Source: Paenochrobactrum glaciei
Lineage (GTDB): Bacteria > Pseudomonadota > Alphaproteobacteria > Rhizobiales > Rhizobiaceae
Direction of reading: 5' to 3'
DNA length: 64,000 bases
NCBI RefSeq assembly: GCF_039522165.1
Contig: NZ_BAAADE010000001.1
Location: 186,001-250,000 of the forward strand
The notes under the pieces were generated by a model, which saw nothing but the letters and a program-made list of their open reading frames with translations, was not told where the DNA came from and ran no database searches. Numbering within the stretch: the first letter of the stretch is position 1; every line of letters starts with the position of its first letter. Below, in pieces: positions 33,260-42,523 of this stretch. The translations under genes and the position numbers were made by a program.

Positions 33260-35368
33260 TCAGGCACATTTTCTGACCCAAACCTTGGTATCGTGAAAAG
33301 CAGCGCCTCCATAGGGTGCCGACGCATCAGCGCCGGTCAGTGTATTGATCCCCTCACCGCGCTCAAAGGCAGAGTTTGGAAACAAGCCTTCTGAAATCAC
33401 CACACCGCGCTTTTGACCTTCACGCAATGTCGCATGCAACACCACCTCACCCCGCATATTGCCGATTTCCACACGCTCTCCATTTTCAATACCAAGATCA
33501 GCCGCATCTTGCGGATGGATCAGCAATTGCGGACGAATTTCTTTGGCTTGCGAGGTTGGTGTTTCCGTAAATGTCGAATTGAGGAAATTATGCGATGGCG
33601 AGGTTGCCAGCCGGAACGGATGTTCCTTATCAGCCACCTCAATCACCTCCCAGTGATCTGGCCATTGCGGCAAAGTTTGATAAGGGCCTTGAATGCCCAT
33701 ACTTTCCGGCGGCCGATTAGGCGCTGCATTTTGCAACCATGTCGGCTTGAAGCGGAATTTGCCATCCGGCCACTTAAAGCCATTGATATAATGGGCTTCG
33801 TCAAATGGCGGCTGCAAATCCAGAAAGCGCGCTTCTTTCATACCATTGAAATCCGGCAAGGCACTTTTCACATTCATATTATCAATCAATGCCTGCTCGT
33901 CGATATTAAAGCCCGGCAAATGTCCGACGCCCAAACGATTTGCTAATTGATTGATAACATAAAGATTTGGCTTGGCTTCCCCCACCGCATCAATAAGTTT
34001 TGGCCCCAATAATAAATGCTGATTGCCACCACCGCGATAAATATCGTCATGCTCCAGAAAAGTTGTGGCCGGCAAAACGACATCAGCCATTTTCGCCGTA
34101 TCAGTCATGAATTGCTCATGCACGACCGTAAACAAATCTTCACGCGCGAAACCTTGGCGCACTAAACGCTGCTCCGGCGTTACATTCATCGGATTGGTAT
34201 TTTGAATGAGCATCACCGTTACGGGTGGACCGTTATAAAGAGCCTCGCGGTCGCCGGTGAGAATACGTCCGATTTTCGACTGATCGAGTGAGCGAATGGA
34301 GGCATCTTTAAAGCTTTTGCCTTCAATTTCGGCCTTATCCAGCTTGAAAATACCGGAATTGGAATGGAAAGCGCCACCGCCTTCATGTGCCCAAGCCCCC
34401 GTAACCGCCGCAATTGACAATGCCGCATGCATGGCAACCGAACCATTGCGCTGGCGGGTAAATCCATAGCCCAACCGAAAGAAGGTCTTTTTTGTTTTGC
34501 CAATCAGATGCGCAAAGGCTTCAATCTCGGTAACCGTCAAACCAGTAATCTGCGCTGCCCATTCCGGCGTTTTAGATGCCAGATGCTGCTGCAAGCCTTT
34601 CGGGTCATCAGTGTACTTTTCCAGATAATCCCAATCAGCGAGATTATCGCGGAATAAAACATGCATCACCGCACAGGCAAAAGCTCCATCGGTGCCGGGT
34701 TTGAGTACAATGCCCATATCAGCCTGTCGCACGGTGGCATTGGCATAAATATCAATGACCACAATTTTAGCGCCGCGTTCTTTGCGGGCGCGTGTGGCAT
34801 GGGTCATGACATTGACCTGCGTGGCCGCCGCATTGGTGCCCCAGATCACCACGCAATCAGACTTTGCCATTTCGCGCGGATCAGGCCCTGTCAAACTACC
34901 TGTTCCGGCAAAATAACCCGTCCATGCCAGATTGGTGCAAAAACTATCAAACTGGTTGGAATATTTTTTAGCATGGCGCAAACGATTGATCGAATCGCGC
35001 TGTACCTGCCCCATCGTGCCTGCATAATAATATGGCCAGACGGTTTCGCTGCCATATTGCTCTTCCGCTTTGATAAAGCGCTCGGCAATCAGATCAAGCG
35101 CTGCATCCCACGAAGCCTCTTTCCAAACCGCTTCGCCTTTAACACCCGCTCTGATCAAAGGCTTTTTCAACCGGTCAGGATGATGCACGCGCTCGGCATA
35201 ACGTGCCACTTTGGCGCAGATAACACCCGCCGTATAAGTGTTTTCCTTCGAGCCTCTGACGCGGCCAATGGTCTTACTATCCAGCAGTTCCACATCCAGC
35301 GCGCAGGTTGAAGGACAATCATGCGGACATGCAGAATGCGCAATCTGAGTATCGGTTGAGCGTGCCAT
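33260..35368 (-). CDS. Molybdopterin oxidoreductase, DMSO-reductase superfamily, with N-terminal 4Fe-4S site
   Basis: 702 residues, full length. Cys14, Cys18, Cys22 and Cys51 form the 4Fe-4S binding domain (C-x3-C-x3-C-x28-C). Residues 50-540 are the Mo-bis-MGD catalytic region with WDAALDLIAERF, VIWGTNAAATQVN, FRLGYGFTRQRNG, the QNTNPMNVTPEQ loop, and ADVVLPATTFLEHDDIYRGGG. The C-terminal dinucleotide-binding barrel starts near 590 (RLATSPSHNFLNST, GERVEIGN). Cys144 (DSFCTNLAWTG) may be the Mo ligand. No Tat signal is present, so it is cytosolic. No partner subunit or cofactor gene is adjacent; the substrate is unknown. Confidence 0.9.
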   Translation of the reverse strand: MARSTDTQIAHSACPHDCPSTCALDVELLDSKTIGRVRGSKENTYTAGVICAKVARYAERVHHPDRLKKPLIRAGVKGEAVWKEASWDAALDLIAERFIKAEEQYGSETVWPYYYAGTMGQVQRDSINRLRHAKKYSNQFDSFCTNLAWTGYFAGTGSLTGPDPREMAKSDCVVIWGTNAAATQVNVMTHATRARKERGAKIVVIDIYANATVRQADMGIVLKPGTDGAFACAVMHVLFRDNLADWDYLEKYTDDPKGLQQHLASKTPEWAAQITGLTVTEIEAFAHLIGKTKKTFFRLGYGFTRQRNGSVAMHAALSIAAVTGAWAHEGGGAFHSNSGIFKLDKAEIEGKSFKDASIRSLDQSKIGRILTGDREALYNGPPVTVMLIQNTNPMNVTPEQRLVRQGFAREDLFTVVHEQFMTDTAKMADVVLPATTFLEHDDIYRGGGNQHLLLGPKLIDAVGEAKPNLYVINQLANRLGVGHLPGFNIDEQALIDNMNVKSALPDFNGMKEARFLDLQPPFDEAHYINGFKWPDGKFRFKPTWLQNAAPNRPPESMGIQGPYQTLPQWPDHWEVIEVADKEHPFRLATSPSHNFLNSTFTETPTSQAKEIRPQLLIHPQDAADLGIENGERVEIGNMRGEVVLHATLREGQKRGVVISEGLFPNSAFERGEGINTLTGADASAPYGGAAFHDTKVWVRKCA

Positions 35369-35511
35369 TTTGGATTATCGCCTGTAAAACGGAAGAGAAT
35401 AAAAAGAAGCCAGCTAAATAGACTGGAAATCTCTCATTTATTTGCACTGAAATTCACCTTCACGCAACTCACCTCTTGCCGAAATTCCGATCCCGTGGAA
35501 CAAGCACTCTC

Positions 35512-36384
35512 ATGAATTACCGTCACGCCTATCACGCTGGAAATTTTGCCGATGTGGTCAAACACATCATCCTGACGCGCATCCTCGAATATATGAAATT
35601 AAAGGATGCCGCATTTCGGGTTATCGACACCCATGCAGGCATTGGCCTCTATGATCTGATGGGGCCGGAAGCTGCGAAAACAATCGAATGGAAATCCGGC
35701 ATTTTCCGCCTGATGGAAGCCGTGGACAATAATGAGCTTGATGCTGAAACGTCCGCGCTGATCGCACCGTTTATCAATGCCGTCAAAGCCCAAAACACCA
35801 CATCGGATATCCGCTATTATCCGGGTTCGCCATTGCTCACCCGTCATTTGCTGCGCAAGCAAGACCGCTTATCGGCTCTTGAACTGCATCCAAATGATGT
35901 AAAAACTCTGGCCAAACTTTTCGATGGCGATTATCAGGTTCGTGTCACCCATCTGGATGGCTGGCTGGCGATGGGCGCCCATCTGCCGCCAAAAGAAAAA
36001 CGTGGCGTGGTGCTGGTTGATCCGCCGTTTGAAATCGGTGGTGAATTTGATCGCCTTGCCAGTAATCTGGCAAAAGCCCACAAGAAGTTTTCCGGCGGTA
36101 CTTATGCGCTTTGGTATCCGGTAAAAGATCACCGCGAAGTGAAAAGGTTCCATCAGGCACTTTACGATACCGGCATTCAGAAAATTATGGTGGCTGAATT
36201 ATCGATTCGCGCAGCCTCGCTTGAGCCGCGCCTTGACGGCACCGGAATGGTCATCGTCAATCCGCCTTATGTGCTGGAAAAGGAATTAAAACTCATCCTC
36301 CCTGCTCTGGTAAAACTTTTGTGTGAGGATAAAGGTGCCGGTTACCGGTTAAACTGGATACGCAAAGAAGGTGACGGCGCTTGA
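35512..36384 (+). CDS. rlmJ: 23S rRNA (adenine-2030-N6)-methyltransferase RlmJ
   Basis: 290 residues. Opens MNYRHAYHAGNFADVVKH, the RlmJ hallmark, followed by IDTHAGIGLYDL, YYPGSPLLTRHLLRKQDRLSALELHP (SAM-site and base-binding segments), and the catalytic DPPFE motif near 175. It methylates A2030 of 23S rRNA. ATG 35512 matches the family start; the frame extends 12 codons further up with no support. It diverges from the molybdopterin enzyme. Confidence 0.95.
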   Translation: MNYRHAYHAGNFADVVKHIILTRILEYMKLKDAAFRVIDTHAGIGLYDLMGPEAAKTIEWKSGIFRLMEAVDNNELDAETSALIAPFINAVKAQNTTSDIRYYPGSPLLTRHLLRKQDRLSALELHPNDVKTLAKLFDGDYQVRVTHLDGWLAMGAHLPPKEKRGVVLVDPPFEIGGEFDRLASNLAKAHKKFSGGTYALWYPVKDHREVKRFHQALYDTGIQKIMVAELSIRAASLEPRLDGTGMVIVNPPYVLEKELKLILPALVKLLCEDKGAGYRLNWIRKEGDGA

Positions 36385-36499
36385 TCATTTTGATAAGCTG
36401 CCGCAAAATAGACTGATAGAGGGTTTTCAGACCCGCTCCTTATAAAGACAGACAGGTTAAGTGAATGCTTGCCTGCAACATTTGAAAACAGGATTGCAC

Positions 36500-36976
36500 A
36501 TGTCAGGCATGCAACTTAGTGTTACGAAATTCACACGCACCGCTTCGGCTGCTGTGGCAACGCTTTTCCTAGGGCTGACAGCCATGCCTGTGCAGGCAGC
36601 CGATTATATTGCGACATCGCCGGCAGTCGTGGATGCATCAGTCTGCTCACAGCAGAGCGTCTTGAAACGCATTGTTTCCCGCTTTGATTATCAGGTCAAA
36701 CATGTGCCTGATATGCCGATGACCGCCATTTCCTCAATGGGCGATATCCGTCTCAAACGTTATGAGCCAAAGGTCAATCCATCGCAAATCGAACGCACTT
36801 ATTGCGATGCAACAGCGGTGATGTCAGATGGGCAACAGCGCAAAGTTTGGTACCTGGTTGAAGAGCGCCAAGGCTTTGTCACTCTCGGCTCCAATGTCGA
36901 GTTCTGCGTTGATGGCTATGACAAATGGTATGTCTACAATGCCTCATGCAGTGTCCTGAAGGCACGCGGACTTTAA
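36500..36976 (+). CDS. Secreted protein with four conserved-type cysteines, function unknown
   Basis: 158 residues from ATG 36500, which has AGGATT upstream. A signal peptide of about 34 residues ends VQAAD. The mature protein has four Cys (DASVCSQ, RTYCDAT, VEFCVDG, NASCSV), enough for two disulfides, and a Trp/Tyr-rich end (VWYLVEERQGF, GYDKWYVYN). I know similar short exported proteins from Rhizobiales but none with a known job. The stop is six bases before the RNase T2 start, so the two secreted proteins are probably cotranscribed. Confidence 0.75.
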   Translation: MSGMQLSVTKFTRTASAAVATLFLGLTAMPVQAADYIATSPAVVDASVCSQQSVLKRIVSRFDYQVKHVPDMPMTAISSMGDIRLKRYEPKVNPSQIERTYCDATAVMSDGQQRKVWYLVEERQGFVTLGSNVEFCVDGYDKWYVYNASCSVLKARGL

Positions 36977-36981
36977 TTCTC

Positions 36982-37767
36982 ATGTTTAGCCGCTTCAAGC
37001 AGGTAAAATCCTGCCCATGGCATCTCAAGACCGCTTTTCAAAGCGGTCTTTTGCTTATCAGCTCAGCGCTGCTCGGCAGCACCTCTGTGCAGGCACAAGA
37101 ACCGGTATTGAAACCTGACTGGTCATTGGTGCGCCCGAAGGCTTCCAATGACAATAACCGCCTGCCTGCACCACCAGCCATCCAGCAAGGCTTTGATTTT
37201 TATGTGCTTTCCCTGTCCTGGTCACCAAGCTTTTGTACGCTGGACGGCAGAGGCAATGACAGCGAGCAATGCAATATAAACCGTCGTGACGGTTTTCTGG
37301 TGCATGGTCTCTGGCCGCAAAATGAAAATGGCTACCCGAAAGATTGCGCAATTGGCGGCAATGCCAAGCAGCGCAATTATGTGCCGCGCCAGATTGCAGC
37401 CTCCTTACACGACATCATGCCTTCTGCCGGTTTAGTGCGCCATCAATGGCGCAAACATGGCACCTGCTCAGGCTTAAGTCAGGACGCTTATTTTTCCACG
37501 CTTCGGCAGGCATTTAACAAGATTGTCATTCCGCCAAGCCTGAAAAATGTCAGCACCACGCGCAGCGTCGATCCGGCTCTCATTGAAAAAGCTTTCATTG
37601 CCGCCAATCCTACAATGAAAAACAACGGAATTTCTGTCACCTGTAAGAAAAACTACTTACAGGAAGTGCGCATCTGCATGACAAAAGACCTGCAATTGCG
37701 GTCTTGTGCAGCAGTTGATCGCGCCTCATGCCGCAGCCGGTCAGTCACGCTTCCGGCCACACGCTAA
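36982..37767 (+). CDS. Secreted ribonuclease T2 family protein
   Basis: 261 residues. The N-terminal hydrophobic segment (about 18-38, ending VQAQ) is an export signal, so the enzyme acts in the periplasm or outside. CAS1 is present as FLVHGLWPQ (His108) and CAS2 as RHQWRKHGTCSG (His154, Lys158, His159). In fungal RNase Rh the position before the Trp of CAS2 is Glu; here it is Gln155. Several cysteines (85, 97, 122, 162 and C-terminal ones) fit the T2 disulfides. ATG 36982 is six bases behind the previous gene. Confidence 0.9.
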   Translation: MFSRFKQVKSCPWHLKTAFQSGLLLISSALLGSTSVQAQEPVLKPDWSLVRPKASNDNNRLPAPPAIQQGFDFYVLSLSWSPSFCTLDGRGNDSEQCNINRRDGFLVHGLWPQNENGYPKDCAIGGNAKQRNYVPRQIAASLHDIMPSAGLVRHQWRKHGTCSGLSQDAYFSTLRQAFNKIVIPPSLKNVSTTRSVDPALIEKAFIAANPTMKNNGISVTCKKNYLQEVRICMTKDLQLRSCAAVDRASCRSRSVTLPATR

Positions 37768-37789
37768 ACAAAGAAGAAAAGGTATAGCC

Positions 37790-38392
37790 TTGATTCAAAT
37801 CCTTTATTCCCCCACCTCGCCCTATAGTGCCAAAGTGCGCATGGCGGCGAAGCATGCCGGTTTGGAATTTGAAAGCGTTATGGTCAACACATCTGTTGCA
37901 CCCGAAAATTTGATTTCCGCCAATCCTTTGGGAAAAATTCCGGTGCTGATTACAGCAGAAGGTCAATCGGTTTTCGACAGTCGCTGTATCACTCAATATA
38001 TCAACCGCGTGACCGGTTCAAAACTGTTTCCGCGCCAGAGCGAAAAACGCCTTGATGCGGAAAAGCTCGAAGCACTGGCCGATGGTCTTTGTGATGTACT
38101 GATTACGCAGATCTATGAGCGCCGCTTTCGCCCAGAAGAAAAAGTACATGTGCCCTGGCTTGAAAAGCAGTGGGAGAAATCCGAACGCGTCCTCGCCATG
38201 CTTGACGAAACTCCGCCACGCATCGGTAAGCGCATTCATGGCGGCCATATCGCACTTGCCGCAGCTATGAGCTATCTGGCTTTGCGTTTTGAAGGTCGTT
38301 GGGAAAAGAAATATCCAAAATTGAAGCGCTGGCAAAAGCGTTTCAATGATCTCCATCCGGATCTGGCAGAGTTTTTGCCCCGCGCCGTTTAA
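37790..38392 (+). CDS. Glutathione S-transferase-like protein
   Basis: 200 residues from TTG 37790, which has AGAAAAGG seven bases upstream. An ATG-started longer frame (37706) would overlap the RNase gene by 62 bases and add residues foreign to the family. The thioredoxin-like N-terminal domain has LYSPTSPYSAKVRMAAKHAG with a Ser/Tyr rather than Cys at the active site, NPLGKIPVLI with the cis-Pro, and VFDSRCITQYI. The C-terminal helical domain runs from about residue 85. The substrate is unknown. A strong terminator follows. Confidence 0.85.
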   Translation: MIQILYSPTSPYSAKVRMAAKHAGLEFESVMVNTSVAPENLISANPLGKIPVLITAEGQSVFDSRCITQYINRVTGSKLFPRQSEKRLDAEKLEALADGLCDVLITQIYERRFRPEEKVHVPWLEKQWEKSERVLAMLDETPPRIGKRIHGGHIALAAAMSYLALRFEGRWEKKYPKLKRWQKRFNDLHPDLAEFLPRAV

Positions 38393-38397
38393 GATTT

Positions 38398-38429
38398 AAA
38401 AAGCCCGCCTATTTCAGGCGGGCTTTTTT
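38398..38429 (+). terminator. Terminator after GST-like gene
   Basis: Thirteen-bp arms AAAAAGCCCGCCT (38398-38410) and its complement (38416-38428), 5-base loop, six T. Convergent region with the outer-membrane gene. Confidence 0.88.
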
Positions 38430-38449
38430 AATAACCTATAGCCAATAAA

Positions 38450-38479
38450 AAAAGCCGGACAGTTACCTGTCCGGCTTTT
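38450..38479 (-). terminator. Terminator after the outer-membrane protein gene
   Basis: Twelve-bp perfect arms AAAAGCCGGACA (38450-38461) and TGTCCGGCTTTT (38468-38479), 6-base loop, U-run on the minus strand. 24 bases past the stop. Confidence 0.88.
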
Positions 38480-38502
38480 CGCTAAGTCTTGAATTTCAAG
38501 AA

Positions 38503-39150
38503 TTAGAACTTGTATGCAACGCCGAGACGAACGTCATGTGTCTGCAGCTTGGACTTGATATCACCTGAATCAAGTGCGTAGGTCTTGTTGCCGAAGTCGC
38601 TGTAACGGTATTCTACACGACCAAGAACGTTTTCGGTCAGCTTGGCTTCAAGACCACCACCAGCAGTCCAACCAGCGCGGAACTTGCTCTTGTCGCTTGT
38701 GCCATCACTCAGCTTGATTTGCGCACCGGCAACACCAGCAGTTACATATGGCATTACAACGCCCATATCTACACCAAGACGTGCACGCAGGGAGCCGTCA
38801 AAGCCCTGCTTGGCTTCAATGCCGTTTTTGGTCTTCTTGGCCCATGAATAGCCTGCATCACCTTCAACACCGTATACGATGTTGTCCTGCTGGAAGTTCC
38901 AGCCAGCGAATGCGCCCATTTTGAACTTGTCAGACTTAATGTTGCCAACAGTGGCATCATTGGTCTTGAACTTGTTCCAGCCATAACCGAGATGAAGACC
39001 GGTGTAACCGCCAGCCCAACCATACTGTGGAGCAACTTCAACTGGTGCAGGAACAGGTGGCTGTTCCATGATAGCATCAGCAGCAAGTGCTGGCGCAGCG
39101 ATTGGGAGTGCAATAACAGAAGCAATAAGAATTGATTTAAGAGTGCGCAT
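38503..39150 (-). CDS. Outer-membrane beta-barrel protein, Omp25/Omp31 (Hbp) type
   Basis: 215 residues. Signal peptide of about 23 residues ending ALAAD; then a Pro-rich segment, YGWAGGYTGLHLGYGW, MGAFAGWNFQ, VYGVEGDAGYSW, LRARLGVDMG..MPYVTAGVAGA, LTENVLGRVEYRYSDFG, and a C-terminal VRLGVAYKF ending in Phe, the mark of an outer-membrane barrel. An eight-stranded pore-less barrel is the likely fold. Relatives in Brucella are abundant surface proteins. ATG 39150 is preceded by AAGGAGA; the open frame extends 33 codons further without support. Monocistronic, with a 390-base upstream region. Confidence 0.92.
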   Translation of the reverse strand: MRTLKSILIASVIALPIAAPALAADAIMEQPPVPAPVEVAPQYGWAGGYTGLHLGYGWNKFKTNDATVGNIKSDKFKMGAFAGWNFQQDNIVYGVEGDAGYSWAKKTKNGIEAKQGFDGSLRARLGVDMGVVMPYVTAGVAGAQIKLSDGTSDKSKFRAGWTAGGGLEAKLTENVLGRVEYRYSDFGNKTYALDSGDIKSKLQTHDVRLGVAYKF

Positions 39151-39540
39151 GGCATTCTCCTTGATAATATTCAAACTCGTTGACGAACCCCATATCGAAA
39201 CATCAGCTCTTGGGAATGTCTGATCAGATCGACATGTGTTCGCTGTCACAAACGTAACATCGTTTCTAAATAAGGCGCCTTGTGCCCCCTTTGGTGACGG
39301 AAAACTGACAAAAACATGGCTGAAATGTGATGTGTTATTTTAGCAACAAAGAAATAACTGGCTTATTTGTAAAGCTACGCATGAGAAACTATATCAGACC
39401 TGCATGGGGTATTTGGCAAAGGGGCTGAATTCATTGCGTTTTTTCGTAATGATTGGCTTCACCACATGATTTTGTGGTAGATAAATATTTGTTTAAGATG
39501 CCTGATTTGAGCGCCTGATAAATGTAAGGGTTTGTTTACC
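39151..39540. other. Upstream region of the outer-membrane gene and SDR gene
   Basis: 390 bases without a gene; divergent control region. Visible features are short: TCTGATCAGA palindrome near 39220 and AAACG-N6-CGTTT near 39253. I could not place promoters with confidence. The length suggests complex regulation or a long untranslated leader of the outer-membrane gene. Confidence 0.4.
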
Positions 39541-40326
39541 GTGTTATCCAGATTTTCTAACCATGATAACAATAAACCACCTGTTTTGGTGACCGGTGGC
39601 GCACGCCGCATCGGAAAAGCCATTATTGAAGACATGGCAGCCCATAATTTTCCGGTCATTATTCACTGTAATGATTCTGTAACCGACGCAGAATCGCTCA
39701 AACAAGAAATTATCTCGCGCGGTGGTCAGGCAGAGATCGTACAAGCCGACCTTACTTCCATGCCGGATGTACGCTCTTTAATCAAAAAAGCCTCTGAACC
39801 TTTCGGCTCTGTCGGTATTCTTATTAATAATGCGTCGCTTTTTGAAAATGATCAGATCGGCCATCTTGATGAAGCCTTATGGGATCGCCACTTTATGGTG
39901 CATGTAAAAGCACCGGTTTTTCTGGCTGAAAGCATGGCGCAAGCTTTACCCGCAGACCAAACAGGCATGATCGTCAATATTATCGACCAGCGTGTTTTAA
40001 AACTGAATCCGCAATTTTACTCTTACACATTGTCCAAATCCGCTTTATGGACGGCAACCCGCACATTGGCTCAAAGTCTGGCTCCACGCATTCGCGTCAA
40101 TGCGATTTCTCCCGGCCCGACTTTACCGAGCGAACGACAAAACCCGCGCGATTTTAATGAGCAGGTAGCCAAAGTCTTGTTGCAGCGTGCGCCGGATTTA
40201 AGCGAATTCGGACAAGTGATCAGAACTTTATGGGACTTGAAATCCGTGACGGGTCAGATGCTATGCCTTGATGGCGGCCAGCACCTTGCATGGGAGACAC
40301 CCGACATTGCAGGCATTAATGAATGA
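39541..40326 (+). CDS. Short-chain dehydrogenase/reductase (pteridine-reductase-like SDR)
   Basis: 261 residues from GTG 39541, about ten bases after AAGGG; a TTG three codons earlier is possible. The Rossmann start VLVTGGARRIGKAI carries the Arg-Arg seen in NADPH-preferring pteridine reductase/FolM-type SDRs, with NNAS, catalytic YTLSK (Tyr-x3-Lys) and SPGPTLPSERQ after it. A folate or pterin substrate is a guess from motif style. Its stop overlaps the uvrC start by four bases (ATGA), so it heads the SDR-uvrC operon. Confidence 0.88.
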   Translation: MLSRFSNHDNNKPPVLVTGGARRIGKAIIEDMAAHNFPVIIHCNDSVTDAESLKQEIISRGGQAEIVQADLTSMPDVRSLIKKASEPFGSVGILINNASLFENDQIGHLDEALWDRHFMVHVKAPVFLAESMAQALPADQTGMIVNIIDQRVLKLNPQFYSYTLSKSALWTATRTLAQSLAPRIRVNAISPGPTLPSERQNPRDFNEQVAKVLLQRAPDLSEFGQVIRTLWDLKSVTGQMLCLDGGQHLAWETPDIAGINE

Positions 40327-42383
40327 AAACTCCTTTCCAGGATCTGCCACCACAGGATATTTTGGATGAACTTGATGACAGTTCACCGGAAACGGTGGCT
40401 GATCCTGTCAACAGCACAGCTATTGACGCGATTGTCTGGGCTTCTGCGTTACAAGAAAATGACGGAACCGCTGCCGGTTTGACCGGTGGCGAGGTTATCA
40501 ATGAGTTTGTCAAACGCCTGCCCAATGATCCGGGCGTCTATCGTATGTTTAATAAAGACGGCGATGTGCTTTATGTGGGCAAAGCACGTAACCTGAAAAA
40601 GCGCGTGGTCAATTATGCTCGCCCGACCGGTCACACCAACCGCATTGCACGGATGATTCATGAAACTGTGACAATGGAATTTGTTGTCACCCGCACAGAG
40701 ACAGAAGCGCTTTTGCTCGAAGCTAATCTGATCAAGCGGTTGCGCCCACGCTATAATGTACTGATGCGGGATGATAAATCATTCCCTTACATCATGATTT
40801 CCAACAATCATCGCGCCCCCGGTATTTTCAAACACCGTGGCGCACGCTCCAAAGACGGCAACTATTTTGGCCCCTTTGCTTCGGCTACCGCTGTGACACG
40901 CACAATCAATGCGATGCAGCGCGCCTTTTTGCTGCGCACCTGCACTGATTCTTTTTTAGAAAACCGCAGCCGTCCTTGTCTGCTTTATCAAATCAAGCGT
41001 TGTGCCGGCCCTTGCACCCATGAAATTTCCGATGAGAATTATCATGAACTGGTGCGCGAAGCGAAATCCTTCCTCTCCGGCAAAAGTCAGGCAGTAAAAA
41101 AACACCTCTCTGAAGCCATGCAAAAAGCATCCGAAGAGCTGGATTTTGAACATGCCGCTGTCTATCGCGACCGCTTGGCAGCCCTTTCTCATGTGCAATC
41201 GCATCAGGGCATCAATCCACAGACTGTCGAAGAAGCAGATGTTTTTGCTATTCATCAGGCAGGCGGCATGACCTGTATTCAGGTGTTTTTCTTCCGCACC
41301 GGACAAAACTGGGGCAATCGCAGCTATTTCCCAAAGGCCGACATCTCTTTAACCGCAGCGGAAGTGCTGGGCGCTTTTCTCTCGCAGTTTTATGCTGATA
41401 AGCCTTGCCCGAAACTCATTCTGCTTTCCGAAGAAGTGGAAGATCAATCCTTAATTGAAGAAGCTTTGTCAGCCACTTCCGGCCACAGAGTTTATATCAA
41501 TGTGCCGCAGCGCGGTGAGAAGAAAGACATGGTTGACCATGCTTTTACCAATGCGCGCGAAGCTCTGGGGCGCCGTTTGGCTGAAACCTCATCGCAGGCA
41601 CGCCTATTGAAAGCATTGGCTGAAACATTTGAACTGTCCAGCGTGCCGCGCCGTATTGAAGTTTATGATAACTCGCACATTATGGGCACTAACGCCGTGG
41701 GCGGCATGATTGTGGCAGGCCCTGAAGGTTTTGTGAAAAACCAATATCGCAAATTCAACATCCGCTCCACCGACATCACACCGGGCGATGACTTTGGCAT
41801 GATGCGCGAAGTGATTGAGCGCCGTTTTAGCCGCTTGGTGAAAGAACACGGGCTTCGTGACACAAAAGAAGATGTGGCGACCAGCTCGTCAGAAGAAGAG
41901 CTGCTTGAAAGTGTGACGGATAGTTTTCCGGCGTGGCCTGATTTGATCCTCATTGATGGTGGTCAGGGGCAAGTGGGTGCCGTCCGTCAAATTCTTAGCG
42001 AAATGGGCATTGCCGATCAGGTCATTGCAATTGGCATCGCCAAAGGCGTGGACCGTGATGCAGGGCGTGAAAGATTTTTTGTCGAAGGCAAACCGGATTT
42101 CACTCTGCCACCGCGTGATCCGGTGCTTTATTTCATTCAGCGCATGCGCGACGAAGCACACCGCTTTGCCATCGGCACCCATCGCGCCAAACGAAAGAAT
42201 GCTTTTGTCAAAAATCCACTTGATGAAATTGCCGGAATCGGCCCCGCACGAAAACGTGCCTTGCTTCATCACTTCGGAACTGCCAAAGCTGTCAGCGGAG
42301 CGGCACTCTCTGATTTAATGCAGATTGATGGCATCTCTGAATCGATGGCGAAACAGATTTATGACCATTTCAGAAACGAATGA
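40323..42383 (+). CDS. uvrC: Excinuclease ABC subunit C
   Basis: 686 residues. UvrC makes the dual incisions in nucleotide excision repair. Order: an extra acidic N-terminal stretch of about 60 residues, GIY-YIG nuclease (GVYRMF at 71, LYVGKARNLKKRV at 83-95), UVR domain for UvrB contact (KKHLSEAMQKASEELDFEHAAVYRDRL), the RNase H-like C-terminal nuclease (EVYDNSHIMGTNAVG, LILIDGGQGQ), and a helix-hairpin-helix end (IAGIGPARKRALLHHFG). No SOS box is seen just upstream of the operon. Translationally coupled to the SDR gene. Confidence 0.97.
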   Translation: MKTPFQDLPPQDILDELDDSSPETVADPVNSTAIDAIVWASALQENDGTAAGLTGGEVINEFVKRLPNDPGVYRMFNKDGDVLYVGKARNLKKRVVNYARPTGHTNRIARMIHETVTMEFVVTRTETEALLLEANLIKRLRPRYNVLMRDDKSFPYIMISNNHRAPGIFKHRGARSKDGNYFGPFASATAVTRTINAMQRAFLLRTCTDSFLENRSRPCLLYQIKRCAGPCTHEISDENYHELVREAKSFLSGKSQAVKKHLSEAMQKASEELDFEHAAVYRDRLAALSHVQSHQGINPQTVEEADVFAIHQAGGMTCIQVFFFRTGQNWGNRSYFPKADISLTAAEVLGAFLSQFYADKPCPKLILLSEEVEDQSLIEEALSATSGHRVYINVPQRGEKKDMVDHAFTNAREALGRRLAETSSQARLLKALAETFELSSVPRRIEVYDNSHIMGTNAVGGMIVAGPEGFVKNQYRKFNIRSTDITPGDDFGMMREVIERRFSRLVKEHGLRDTKEDVATSSSEEELLESVTDSFPAWPDLILIDGGQGQVGAVRQILSEMGIADQVIAIGIAKGVDRDAGRERFFVEGKPDFTLPPRDPVLYFIQRMRDEAHRFAIGTHRAKRKNAFVKNPLDEIAGIGPARKRALLHHFGTAKAVSGAALSDLMQIDGISESMAKQIYDHFRNE

Positions 42384-42523
42384 GGTGGGGCATTTTAGAA
42401 TCAAGACCTATCGGTTCTTTAATAAATCATGCTAATGTCATGAAATGATGAGACAAGACTGAAGCGGCTGTTGATTTCTATCATATCCCTGCGGATGTAA
42501 TTTTAATGGGTGTGGCGGTATCT

